Below are positions 1 through 6,194 of a DNA stretch of 9,595 nt, one piece after another; positions within the stretch are counted from its first letter, which is position 1; each line of letters begins with the position of its first letter. The stretch lies in assembly GCA_021156385.1 (NCBI GenBank), contig JAJNDL010000023.1:1-9595 (forward strand), given 5' to 3'. The position numbers and the translations under genes are program-made. This DNA is from Moraxellaceae bacterium (lineage in GTDB: Bacteria; Pseudomonadota; Gammaproteobacteria; Pseudomonadales; Moraxellaceae). Under the pieces are notes generated by a model. The model was not told the DNA's origin and ran no database searches. It saw nothing but the letters and a program-made list of their open reading frames with translations.

Positions 1-445
1 GGCAAGACGTGACCCGCACCCCACCTGGGTCGTGGCCAGCAGCATGGACATTCCGCTGGAGGACGGCAGCGCCGATGCGCTGGTCTCGATCTTCAGCCCC
101 CTTGCCGCACAGGAAGCCGCACGCATCCTGAAGCCCGGCAGCCATCTGCTTGTCGCGGCGCCGGGCGAGAAGCATCTCTGGGAATTGCGTGAAGCGCTTT
201 ATCCGGAGGTGCGTGCGCACCAGGCGGAGAAATGGCGGGAGGAGCTGCAGGAGGAGTTCGGCTTTCATGCCGAGGTGCAAGTGGGCTTTCGCGTCGACCT
301 GCCGGACAACGCCAGCGTCAATCACCTGCTGAAGATGACGCCACACTACTGGCGCGCCGCGCGGGAGCGGCGTGCCGCGGTGGAGGCGCTGCCGTTTTTC
401 TCGACGCAGGCCGACTTCCGCATTCTCGTCTTCACGCGGCACTAG
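1..445 (+). CDS. rlmA: 23S rRNA (guanine-N1) methyltransferase RlmA, C-terminal part (5' truncated)
   Basis: The reading frame is already open at base 2 and runs to a TAG at 443-445, giving 147 visible residues. The N-terminal zinc-binding and SAM-binding part lies outside the window. The visible part resembles the C-terminal half of E. coli RlmA: VASSMDIPLED corresponds to the VASSHRLPFSD region, then A-RILKPG---L-VAAPG-KHLWELR--LYPEV, then LLKMTPHYWRA, and a final QADFRILVF. RlmA methylates N1 of G745 in helix 35 of 23S rRNA using S-adenosylmethionine. A GTG at 32 lies inside the homologous region and is not the true start. The gene converges on the minus-strand DUF2058 gene 57 bases away. 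Function is inferred from remembered family similarity. The G748-specific paralog TlrB belongs to actinomycetes and is less likely here. Confidence 0.88.
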   Translation, partial: ARRDPHPTWVVASSMDIPLEDGSADALVSIFSPLAAQEAARILKPGSHLLVAAPGEKHLWELREALYPEVRAHQAEKWREELQEEFGFHAEVQVGFRVDLPDNASVNHLLKMTPHYWRAARERRAAVEALPFFSTQADFRILVFTRH

Positions 446-467
446 GAATCCGCATTCCGCGCGCAGT

Positions 468-497
468 CAACCGCATGTGGCCGGACATGCTCGGTTG
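468..497. other. Imperfect hairpin between convergent genes
   Basis: CAACCG (468-473) pairs with CGGTTG (492-497). CATGT (474-478) pairs with ACATG (485-489). The loop is GGCCGG and a two-base bulge sits at 490-491. That gives 11 base pairs between the 3' ends of rlmA (+) and the yaiL-like gene (-). Neither side has a T-tract, so it is not a classical intrinsic terminator. It may protect 3' ends or help termination for both genes. A smaller GGAAT/ATTCC stem (445-458) overlaps the rlmA stop codon. Confidence 0.45.
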
Positions 498-502
498 CGG
501 GC

Positions 503-1024
503 TCACCACATCAGGTCATCGGGAATCTGGTAGGCGGCATAGGGATCGTCCGGGTCGGCCGCAGCCTCGGCGGCACGCGTATTCAGCAGCACGACCGCGG
601 CAATATCGCGCTGGCGGATCTTCTCGGCGACAACGGTCGGCACCAGCTCATAGCCCTCGCCGAGGCGCACGATGCCCACCTGCCCCTTCACCAGCTGCGA
701 CTGCTGCGCCGCCGTCACGTACAGTTTCTTGACCTTTTTCTCGTCGGTGAACTGATAGGCCACTTCGCCGCCGCTGCGTGCGATGCGATGGCGTTCGATG
801 AGCTGGCGGATCTGCGCCGCCAGTTCGCGACGCTGCTTTTCTTCCTGCTGCGCGCGATTCATTTCACGGTCGCGTTCTGCCTTCTCCGCCTGCGCTTTCT
901 GCGCGAGCTGCTGCGCGGTCTCGGCATTCGGGTCTTTCGCCTGCTGGCGTTTCTCGTGCTCGGCCTTGCGCGCTTTCTTGGCGTCGGCCAGGCCGGCCTT
1001 CATCAACTGGTCTTTCAGGGACAT
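503..1024 (-). CDS. yaiL: DUF2058 family protein (YaiL-like)
   Basis: This 173-residue protein matches the YaiL/DUF2058 family along its length. The start MSLKDQLMKAGLADAKK is followed by a long, highly charged Lys/Glu/Gln/Arg helix at about residues 15-75, predicted to be coiled coil. A compact C-terminal domain follows (VAYQFTDEKKVKKLYV, then VGIVRLGEGYELVP, then AEKIRQRD). It ends in the family signature DPYAAYQIPDDLMW, nearly identical to the YaiL C-terminus. The family has been described as nucleoprotein- or polynucleotide-associated, but no reaction is established. The ATG at 1024 has an AGGA element about 10 bases upstream. The gene lies 37 bases after the CvfB-like gene and is probably in the same transcript. 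There is no signal peptide, so it is cytoplasmic. Confidence 0.9.
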   Translation of the reverse strand: MSLKDQLMKAGLADAKKARKAEHEKRQQAKDPNAETAQQLAQKAQAEKAERDREMNRAQQEEKQRRELAAQIRQLIERHRIARSGGEVAYQFTDEKKVKKLYVTAAQQSQLVKGQVGIVRLGEGYELVPTVVAEKIRQRDIAAVVLLNTRAAEAAADPDDPYAAYQIPDDLMW

Positions 1025-1061
1025 GCTGCGGTCCTGCTCGAATCTGCCGGTCCGGGGACCG

Positions 1062-1907
1062 TTATTTCACCAGGCGGATGCCGCCCGACTCGATGACGAT
1101 GCGGCGTGCCTTGAACAGCCCGCCTATCGCCTGCTTGAACACTTTCTTGCTGACGCCGAAGAGCTTGTAGATCAGCTCGGGCGTCGTCTTGTCGCCGATC
1201 GCCATGAAGCCGCCTTCGGCCGCCAGGCGATCGAGGATCTTCTGCGCCACGGGATCGATGCGCGCCGGCCCCGGCGGCTGCAGCGAGATGTTCAGGCGAC
1301 GGTCGCTGCGCAGCGCCTTGATCCAGCCGTCGCGGCACTCGCCCATGCGCACCGTGCCGAACAGCTCGTTGTTGTGTACGAGGCCCCAGTACTGGTCGTT
1401 CACCACCACGCGCACGCCGAGCTCGGTGCGGTTGGCGACGACGATGCGGACCTGGTCGCCCTCGTTGAAGCCGCCGGCCTCGCTTTCCATGAATTCGTCG
1501 AGGCGCGCCGACGCCGCGATGCGGCCGCTCTCGTCCTGGAACACGATCACCAGCACGAAACGTCCGGGCTCCAGCGTGTTGCGCAGCTCGCGCGGGATTT
1601 CGTTGTAGGGCAGCAGCAGGTCCTTGGGCAGTCCCCAGTCGAGGAAGACGCCGGCGTCGTTGAGCGAGACGATGTCCAGCGCCGCCACCTCGCCGACCTG
1701 CGCCTTCGGACGCTGCAGCGTCGCCACCGGCCGGTCCTCACTGTCGAGATAGACGAAGACCTCGAGTTCGTCGCCAACTTTGCAATCCTGCGGCACCTGG
1801 GCTCCCGGCAGCAACACTTCCTGCGGCGAATCCGGCGCACCGAGAAAGGCGCCGGGGCCGGCGAGGCGCAATATACGCAGGGAATTCAGGCTGCCGACAA
1901 GGATCAT
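1062..1907 (-). CDS. S1 RNA-binding protein of the CvfB/YitL family
   Basis: The 281 residues have the CvfB/YitL layout. Successive S1-like beta-barrel domains lie at about residues 1-62, 65-130 (VGEVAALDIVSLNDAGVFLDWGLPKDLLLP) and 140-210 (GDQVRIVVANRTELGVRVVVNDQYWGLVHNNEL). A C-terminal winged-helix-like domain at about 220-281 contains DPVAQKILDRLAAEGGF and FGVSKKVFKQAIGGL. CvfB in Staphylococcus aureus binds RNA and affects virulence gene expression. In Gammaproteobacteria the role is less clear, though RNA binding is a safe inference. The start MILVGSLNSLRI fits the usual family start. The bases just upstream of the ATG (CCTCCGCCCC) contain no Shine-Dalgarno sequence. A good promoter lies at 1944-1972, and the DUF2058 gene follows closely. 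Confidence 0.86.
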   Translation of the reverse strand: MILVGSLNSLRILRLAGPGAFLGAPDSPQEVLLPGAQVPQDCKVGDELEVFVYLDSEDRPVATLQRPKAQVGEVAALDIVSLNDAGVFLDWGLPKDLLLPYNEIPRELRNTLEPGRFVLVIVFQDESGRIAASARLDEFMESEAGGFNEGDQVRIVVANRTELGVRVVVNDQYWGLVHNNELFGTVRMGECRDGWIKALRSDRRLNISLQPPGPARIDPVAQKILDRLAAEGGFMAIGDKTTPELIYKLFGVSKKVFKQAIGGLFKARRIVIESGGIRLVK

Positions 1908-1943
1908 GGGGCGGAGGTTTCCGGTACGGGGAAGAATGTGGCG

Positions 1944-1972
1944 AGTATAGGGGCGAGGAGCGGCAGCGTCAG
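1944..1972 (-). promoter_or_regulatory. Likely sigma70 promoter of the cvfB-like/yaiL transcript
   Basis: On the minus strand, CTGACG (-35, at 1967-1972, four of six consensus bases) is followed by exactly 17 bases and then TATACT (-10, at 1944-1949, five of six). Transcription should start near 1937, giving a leader of about 30 bases before the ATG at 1907. The element fills the only gap between the SseB-like gene and this operon. Confidence 0.7.
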
Positions 1973-1976
1973 GCGT

Positions 1977-2387
1977 TCAGTGCGGCAGGCCGGACTGCAG
2001 GCGGCCCACGGTCTCGGGCGGCATCTCGAAACCCGCCAGCGTGCCAGGGTTCATGACGATGCCGAAGCCCGGGCGCACCAGGCGCAGCAGCCAGGCGAAT
2101 TCCACCCATACGCCATGAGCGAATTGTGGAAACGTGGCCGTCATCGAGATTGCGCGTTCCGGCGCCGTGAAGATGGCCAGCACTGGCAGGCCCTGCGGAT
2201 TGTTCAGCACCAGCGGCGCGGCTTTATCGTCGCGCGCCTCCTCCGGCCCGGGATCACGATCGAGGAGGATGAAGACCTGCTCACCGACCAGGCGCGCCAG
2301 CAGGTCGGCCAGCGACAGTTCGCCACCCTGCAGGGCCAGCAGGCCGCATTCGAGATCATTGAGGGGAGAGAATCGCGTCGAGGTCAT
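1977..2387 (-). CDS. Short SseB-family protein (SseB N-terminal-type domain only)
   Basis: The 136-residue protein starts at the ATG at 2387, with a purine-rich GGAAAG upstream. The order of elements fits the SseB N-terminal domain. A leading helix (LECGLLALQGGELSLADLLARLV) is followed by VFILLDRDPG, then a strand ending in LPVLAIFTAPERA, then GVWVEFAWLLRLVRPGFGIVMNPG, and FEMPPETVG near the end. The FTS/FTAPE and V-NPG-----FE/F-M segments are typical. E. coli SseB (about 258 residues; named for enhanced serine sensitivity on overexpression) carries a second C-terminal domain that is absent here. The molecular function is unknown and the protein is probably cytoplasmic. It begins 60 bases after the tRNA-Arg gene with no clear terminator between them. 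The family call is from pattern memory only. Confidence 0.68.
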   Translation of the reverse strand: MTSTRFSPLNDLECGLLALQGGELSLADLLARLVGEQVFILLDRDPGPEEARDDKAAPLVLNNPQGLPVLAIFTAPERAISMTATFPQFAHGVWVEFAWLLRLVRPGFGIVMNPGTLAGFEMPPETVGRLQSGLPH

Positions 2388-2447
2388 GCGCTTTCCGCCG
2401 GATCCACGTTGCTGGGGCGCTGCACGGCGGCCGTCACCGCGGAGAAA

Positions 2448-2524
2448 TGGCGCCCTGGAGACGATTTGAACGTCCGACCTGCCCCTTAGGAGGGGGCTGC
2501 TCTATCCAGCTGAGCTACCAGGGC
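2448..2524 (-). tRNA. tRNA-Arg (anticodon CCU)
   Basis: A complete 77-base cloverleaf reads on the minus strand. The acceptor stem GCCCTGG (2518-2524) pairs with CCAGGGC (2452-2458) over seven bases. It is followed by discriminator G (2451) and an encoded CCA (2448-2450). The D-arm contains AGCTCAGCTGGATAGAGC. The anticodon stem GCCCC/GGGGC encloses the loop CTCCTAA, giving anticodon CCT, which reads the rare arginine codon AGG. The T-arm contains GTTCAAATC. The gene lies between the rpoS terminator and the SseB-like gene. No second copy of its 3' end is visible in the window, so there is no sign of integration at this site. Confidence 0.96.
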
Positions 2525-2548
2525 ACGGCCGCCTGCGCGGCCCGGCGG

Positions 2549-2577
2549 ATTCTCGCCGCGGCCGGGACCTACAGCAA
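2549..2577 (-). promoter_or_regulatory. Candidate tRNA-Arg promoter
   Basis: On the minus strand, TTGCTG (2572-2577) and GAGAAT (2549-2554) are separated by 17 bases. They match three of six and four of six consensus bases. The next bases, CCGCCGGGC, form a GC-rich discriminator like those of stringently controlled stable-RNA promoters. The start point would leave a 5' leader of about 17 bases before the mature tRNA. The site is just downstream of the rpoS terminator, where a fresh promoter is needed. Confidence 0.5.
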
Positions 2578-2598
2578 GCCCCGGCCACCGCCTTCCCC

Positions 2599-2631
2599 AA
2601 AAAACAGGGCCCGGTTCGCTGCCGGGCCCTG
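2599..2631 (-). terminator. Intrinsic terminator of rpoS
   Basis: Read on the minus strand, CAGGGCCCGG (2622-2631) pairs perfectly with CCGGGCCCTG (2605-2614) around a seven-base loop and is followed by TTTTTT (2599-2604). It lies 45 bases after the rpoS stop. This is a textbook rho-independent terminator, and it separates rpoS from the tRNA gene. Confidence 0.93.
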
Positions 2632-2676
2632 CTACCGCACACGCAACACACTTGCTCTTCAGTTGCTGCACAACAC

Positions 2677-3603
2677 TCAGTTGAACACGGAGTCGCTGGA
2701 GAGACCCTGTCCTTCCAGCAGCTCGCGCAGGCGACGCAGGCCGTCGACCTGGATCTGCCGCACGCGCTCGCGGGTGAGGCCGATTTCCTCGCCCACCTCC
2801 TCCAGCGTGGCGACTTCATGCCCGCGCAGGCCGAAGCGGCGCGCGAGCACCTCGCGCTGCTTCTCGGGCAGTTCGTCCAGCCAGAGATCGAGATTGACGC
2901 GCATGTCCTCGTCCTGCACCTGCGTGGCGGGATCGGGGATGGTCATGTCGGCCAGCGTTTCCGCCAGCGTCTTTTCCGAATCGCCGGCCACCGGCGCGTC
3001 GATGGAGCTGACGCGTTCGTTGAGGCCGAGCATGCGCTGCACGTCCTCGACCGGCCGATCGAGCAGGCGCGCGATTTCCTCCGCGGAGGGCTCGTGGTCC
3101 AGCTTGTGGCTGAGCTCGCGCGCGGCGCGCAGGTAGACATTGAGTTCCTTCACCACGTGGATGGGCAGGCGCACGGTACGCGTCTGGTTCATCAGCGCGC
3201 GCTCCATGGTCTGGCGGATCCACCAGGTGGCATAAGTGGAGAAGCGGAAGCCGCGTTCGGGATCGAATTTCTCGACGGCGTGGATAAGGCCGAGATTGCC
3301 CTCCTCGATGAGGTCGAGCAGCGACAGTCCGCGATTGACATAGCGCCGCGCGATTTTCACGACCAGGCGCAGGTTGCTTTCGATCATGCGCTTGCGCGCA
3401 CTCTCGATCCCCTGGCGGGCCCGGCGCGCGTAATAGACTTCTTCCTCCGCAGACAGCAGTGGCGAGAAGCCGATTTCATTCAGGTAGAGCTGGGTCGCAT
3501 CCAGAGTGGATTGCAGATTACCGTTCCGCGTGCCACGGGTGGACTTGGGAGAAGCTGCTTGCAGAGCCTGCTGGGACAGGCCGCTTTCCTTCTTGCTTTC
3601 CAT
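2677..3603 (-). CDS. rpoS: RNA polymerase sigma factor RpoS (sigma-38)
   Basis: This 308-residue protein is a sigma70-family factor with the RpoS architecture. Region 1.2 contains [21 protein letters not shown]. Region 2 contains [34 protein letters not shown] and [11 protein letters not shown]. Region 3 includes HVVKELN. Region 4 contains [15 protein letters not shown], and its DNA-contacting helix-turn-helix contains [19 protein letters not shown]. RpoS directs RNA polymerase to stationary-phase and general-stress genes. The ATG at 3603 is chosen because GAGGG lies at a normal distance upstream; an in-frame TTG at 3609 would sit only one base after that GAGGG. It follows nlpD by 65 bases, the conserved nlpD-rpoS arrangement. 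In E. coli the main rpoS promoter lies within nlpD; here no clear promoter was found in the short gap. It is slightly shorter at the N-terminus than the 330-residue E. coli protein. Confidence 0.97.
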   Translation of the reverse strand: MESKKESGLSQQALQAASPKSTRGTRNGNLQSTLDATQLYLNEIGFSPLLSAEEEVYYARRARQGIESARKRMIESNLRLVVKIARRYVNRGLSLLDLIEEGNLGLIHAVEKFDPERGFRFSTYATWWIRQTMERALMNQTRTVRLPIHVVKELNVYLRAARELSHKLDHEPSAEEIARLLDRPVEDVQRMLGLNERVSSIDAPVAGDSEKTLAETLADMTIPDPATQVQDEDMRVNLDLWLDELPEKQREVLARRFGLRGHEVATLEEVGEEIGLTRERVRQIQVDGLRRLRELLEGQGLSSDSVFN

Positions 3604-3645
3604 TATCAATCCCTCGTGCGTGGTCTGTGCCTGGTCAGGCGGACC

Positions 3646-3670
3646 GGCCCGCCCGGAGGGCGGCCCTTTT
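3646..3670. other. GC-rich hairpin in the nlpD-rpoS gap
   Basis: GGCC-C-GCCC (3646-3654) pairs with GGGC-GGCC (3658-3665) around the loop GGA, with one bulged C. On the plus strand it is followed by CTTTT (3666-3670), so it looks like a weak terminator for antisense transcripts. On the minus strand it would form a hairpin at the start of the rpoS leader, just after the nlpD stop, about 45 bases upstream of the rpoS start. Confidence 0.4.
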
Positions 3671-4493
3671 AGTCGCGTGCGGGCAGAAACCGCAGCGGGT
3701 CCACGGGTTTGCCGCGTTCACGGATCTCGAAGTGCAGCTTGTCGCGATCTGCGCCGCTGGCGCCCATCTCGGCAATCACCTGACCAAGCTTGACTCGCTC
3801 GCCCTCGCTGACCAGAAACCGGTCGTTGTGGGCATAAGCGCTGATGTAATTTTCATCATGCCGGATGATGAGCAGCCGACCATATCCGACCAGGCCGGAG
3901 CCTGCGTATACCACCATGCCGGAAGCGGCTGCACGAACAGAATCCCCCCGCTTCCCTGCGATGTCCAGCCCCTTTCCGGTAACACCTTTGCTACCGAACC
4001 CGCCAAGTACCAAGCCACTGGCCGGCCATTCCCATACGAGAGAATTAGTTACGCCCGAACTGGTACGTGAGTCCGAATCGACCGGCAGGACAGGTGTAGT
4101 CGACTTCGCGACAGGCGTTCGTCGTAAGTCACTTTCCTTACCAGAGGCGGAGACTTTCGCTGCTGGCTTTGGCCCCTGCTTCACGGCAGGAAGACGTACC
4201 GGTGGCGCGGCCTTGCCGCTGAGGCGCAGGCGCTGGCCCGGCCGGATGGTGAAGCTGCTGTCGAGGTTGTTGAGTGTGGCCAGTTCGCGATAGTCGCGCT
4301 CGTAGCGCATGGCAATGGAGTACAAGGTCTCGCCCGCCGAGACGACATGTACGGCCTTGGCTGGCCCGGTAAGTGAGCGCTCTACCACAGCAGGTGGTTT
4401 ACGGCTGGCACAGGCGGTCAGCAGCAGTACCAGGAGCGTGCCGGCAAGCAGCCAGCCGGCCCGGGGGAAGCCGCGCGGCGTGGAGCGGCTCAG
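3669..4493 (-). CDS. nlpD: Lipoprotein NlpD: LysM domain plus degenerate M23 (LytM) domain; probable CTG start
   Basis: NlpD is an outer-membrane lipoprotein that activates the amidase AmiC during daughter-cell separation. Starting at CTG 4493 gives 274 residues: an arginine-rich N-region, a hydrophobic core ([14 protein letters not shown]) and a lipobox L-T-A-C with Cys28. Ala at +2 fits outer-membrane sorting. A LysM domain follows (about 48-92, [14 protein letters not shown]), then a Pro/Lys/Ser linker and an M23 fold (about 152-271, [24 protein letters not shown]). Two zinc-ligand positions are changed (Gly173 in the H-x3-D motif, Lys252 in the H-x-H motif), so it should be a non-hydrolytic activator like E. 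coli NlpD. The first usual start, GTG at 4388, would remove the whole signal peptide. The CTG overlaps the pcm stop as CTGA, with GGGGG seven bases upstream. Identity is certain; the start codon is inferred. Confidence 0.93.
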   Translation of the reverse strand: MSRSTPRGFPRAGWLLAGTLLVLLLTACASRKPPAVVERSLTGPAKAVHVVSAGETLYSIAMRYERDYRELATLNNLDSSFTIRPGQRLRLSGKAAPPVRLPAVKQGPKPAAKVSASGKESDLRRTPVAKSTTPVLPVDSDSRTSSGVTNSLVWEWPASGLVLGGFGSKGVTGKGLDIAGKRGDSVRAAASGMVVYAGSGLVGYGRLLIIRHDENYISAYAHNDRFLVSEGERVKLGQVIAEMGASGADRDKLHFEIRERGKPVDPLRFLPARD

Positions 4494-5152
4494 AGCACGC
4501 CCCCGAGCATGGGCACGAAACGGACCTGCTCCAGCACTTTGGTCTCATGGCTGTCGCCATGCCGGGTGATGAGCAGGAGGTCCTGGACTTCGCCGCCGCC
4601 GACCGGAATCACCAGGCGTCCGCCTTCGGCGAGCTGGGCGATCAGGGCCTTGGGAATGCCGAGCGGCGCGGCACAGGCAATGATGCCGTCGAAGCCGGCC
4701 TCGTCGGGCCAGCCCAGCCCGCCATCCGTATGGCGCAGCCTGACATTGTGCAATTTTAGTAACTGCAGGCGCTGGCGTGCCTTTTCCTGCAGGGCCCTGA
4801 TGCGCTCCACCGAATAGACCTGGCCGACGAGCTGGGCCAGCACGGCCGTCTGGTAGCCGGAGCCGGTGCCGATCTCCAGCACCTTCTTCAGCGGGCCGTC
4901 GGCGAGCAGTACTTCCGTCATGCGCGCGACGATATAGGGCTGCGAGAGCGTCTGGCCGTGGCCGATGGGCAGCGAGGTGTCCTCATAGGCACGGTGCGCC
5001 AAGGCCTCGTCGAGGAAAATGTGGCGCGGCGTGCGCCGCATCACGTCGATCACGGAGAGATCGGTGATGCCCTGCTCGAGCAGGCGGTTCACCATGCGTT
5101 CGCGCGTGCGCGCGGAAGTCATGCCGGAGCCGTGCAGATCGGTTGGTGTCAT
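4490..5152 (-). CDS. pcm: Protein-L-isoaspartate O-methyltransferase
   Basis: The 220-residue protein matches Pcm/PCMT throughout. The substrate-binding stretch [20 protein letters not shown] (about 61-80) is followed by SAM-binding motif [17 protein letters not shown] (91-106), then YSVERI and a C-terminal VRFVPMLGG. The enzyme methylates L-isoaspartyl residues in damaged proteins with S-adenosylmethionine and so starts their repair; it is cytosolic. The start at 5152 gives [19 protein letters not shown], which fits the longer N-terminus of some gammaproteobacterial Pcm proteins. The internal ATG at 5122 would give the shorter E. coli-like form. Neither has a strong Shine-Dalgarno sequence. 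It lies 81 bases after surE, and its stop overlaps the inferred nlpD start. The surE-pcm-nlpD-rpoS order is classical and links it to stationary-phase survival. Confidence 0.96.
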   Translation of the reverse strand: MTPTDLHGSGMTSARTRERMVNRLLEQGITDLSVIDVMRRTPRHIFLDEALAHRAYEDTSLPIGHGQTLSQPYIVARMTEVLLADGPLKKVLEIGTGSGYQTAVLAQLVGQVYSVERIRALQEKARQRLQLLKLHNVRLRHTDGGLGWPDEAGFDGIIACAAPLGIPKALIAQLAEGGRLVIPVGGGEVQDLLLITRHGDSHETKVLEQVRFVPMLGGVL

Positions 5153-5233
5153 CGCGGTGTCACTTCCAGAACCCGGGCGGGATTGTGGCTTCAGTCGCGC
5201 ATGCGCAAAAGACTGTTCCGGCGCTTTTCATGC

Positions 5234-5995
5234 TCATACGTCCTTCAACCAGCGCGCCACGTCCTGCAACGCGTCGTGCCGCGTCAGGTCGGTCTGCAGC
5301 GGTGTCACGCTGACATAGCCTTCGCTGATCGCGCGGAAGTCGGTGCCTTCGCCGGCATCGGCCGGCTCGCCGGCGATGCCGATCCAGTACGCCGAACGGC
5401 CGCGCGGGTCCTCCAGCTTCAGCACATCCTTGGCGCGGCCGCGATGACCGAGGCGTGCCACGCGAAAACCGCGGATATCTTCAGGCGGCAGGTCGGGAAC
5501 GTTGACGTTGAGGATGGTGCGGTTGGGCAGTTGCAGATGCCGCCAGTTCTCGATCAGGCGCACCACCAGGACGGCGGCGGCACGATAGGCGTCGATGCCG
5601 TAGCCACGTCCGTGCGCGCCGGCCAGCGATACCGCGATGCTGGTCTTGCCGAGGAAGCGTGCCTCGAGCGCCGCGGCCACGGTGCCGGAATAGAGCGTGT
5701 CGTCGCCGAGGTTGGCGCCGGCATTGATGCCGGAGACGACGATGTCCGGCTCGAAATCGAGCAGGCCGTTCAGCGCGAGATGCACGCAGTCGGCCGGCGT
5801 GCCGTTCACGGCCCAGAAGCCGTTGCCCTGCTGTACGGGCCGCAGCGGCCGGTCCAGCGTCAGGGCATTGGAAAAGGCGCTGCGCTCGCTGTCGGGCGCC
5901 ACCACCGTAACCTGGCCCAGCGTTTCGAGCGCCTCGGCCAGTGCGGCAAGGCCCGGCGCGAGCACGCCGTCGTCGTTGCTGACTAGAAATCGCAT
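5234..5995 (-). CDS. surE: 5'/3'-nucleotidase SurE
   Basis: At 253 residues it has the same length as E. coli SurE. The metal and active-site elements are visible. MRFLVSNDDG supplies Asp8 and Asp9. VVAPDSERSAFSNALT supplies Ser39. VSGINAGANLGDDTLYSGTV supplies Asn91. NGTPADCV is also conserved. SurE is a divalent-metal phosphatase that dephosphorylates nucleoside 5'- and 3'-monophosphates and can act on short polyphosphate; it is cytosolic. The ATG at 5995 is preceded by AGGG at about -10. A candidate promoter and a hairpin lie in the leader, suggesting surE and the genes after it can be transcribed apart from truD. Confidence 0.97.
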   Translation of the reverse strand: MRFLVSNDDGVLAPGLAALAEALETLGQVTVVAPDSERSAFSNALTLDRPLRPVQQGNGFWAVNGTPADCVHLALNGLLDFEPDIVVSGINAGANLGDDTLYSGTVAAALEARFLGKTSIAVSLAGAHGRGYGIDAYRAAAVLVVRLIENWRHLQLPNRTILNVNVPDLPPEDIRGFRVARLGHRGRAKDVLKLEDPRGRSAYWIGIAGEPADAGEGTDFRAISEGYVSVTPLQTDLTRHDALQDVARWLKDV

Positions 5996-6194
5996 GTAGG
6001 TGACCCTGCGGCGCCGGCCGCTGCCAGGCGGTGGCCGGCGAGAATGAAACCGCGATTATCTGGCAGGCTCCGCATCCCGTCCAACCCGCCACGCGGCTTT
6101 CTTCCGCCCCGCCCGTAAACATGCGGACACCGGCCCGCCGGCAATCCGCCCCATTCTCATCGGCAAACGCTATGCAGCCGTGCGTTATCCGGTC
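5996..6194 (-). other. truD-surE intergenic region with hairpins
   Basis: This is the longest gap in the window and no coding-like frame is seen in it. Reading in the direction of transcription, it holds three elements. First, an imperfect hairpin at 6123-6149 (GCGGA/TCCGC plus an inner CCGG/CCGG stem) is followed only by a short TTT, so it is at best a weak terminator for truD. Second comes the candidate promoter at 6055-6084. Third, an eight-base GC stem in the surE leader pairs CGCCGGCC (6012-6019) with GGCCGGCG (6033-6040), close to the surE ribosome-binding site. Confidence 0.5.
6055..6084 (-). promoter_or_regulatory. Candidate surE promoter
   Basis: On the minus strand, TTGGAC (6079-6084) and GATAAT (6055-6060) are separated by 18 bases. 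The -10 matches five of six consensus bases and the -35 three of six. It lies in the long gap after truD, about 60 bases before the surE start, where an internal promoter for surE-pcm-nlpD-rpoS would be expected. Confidence 0.5.

Noticed and set aside
783..2489. 568-codon open frame on the plus strand
   Set aside because: It lies antisense to the DUF2058, CvfB-like and SseB-like genes and runs into the tRNA gene. Its product is arginine/histidine/alanine-rich with no domain, a typical shadow of GC-rich codon bias.
2448..2524. tRNA gene as an integration site for a genomic island
   Set aside because: No integrase, no duplicated tRNA 3' end and no foreign genes are present; the flanks are housekeeping genes.
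2447..2671. Open frames translating the tRNA region (for example a peptide ending ALVAQLDRAAPS on the minus strand and one with RRFERPTC on the plus strand)
   Set aside because: These peptides are well-known spurious translations of tRNA genes.
2818..3672. 284-codon frame antisense to rpoS
   Set aside because: rpoS is unmistakable on the other strand and the antisense product shows no recognisable domain.
5197..5206. Perfect palindrome GCGCATGCGC between surE and pcm
   Set aside because: Ten-base GC palindromes are expected by chance in such DNA, and no paired promoter elements with good spacing were found around it.
4958..5986. 342-codon frame antisense to surE and pcm
   Set aside because: It covers two certain genes on the opposite strand and reads as a shadow.
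5481..6122. 213-codon minus-strand frame over the surE 5' part and leader
   Set aside because: Most of it is out of frame within surE, and the leader part shows no codon bias.
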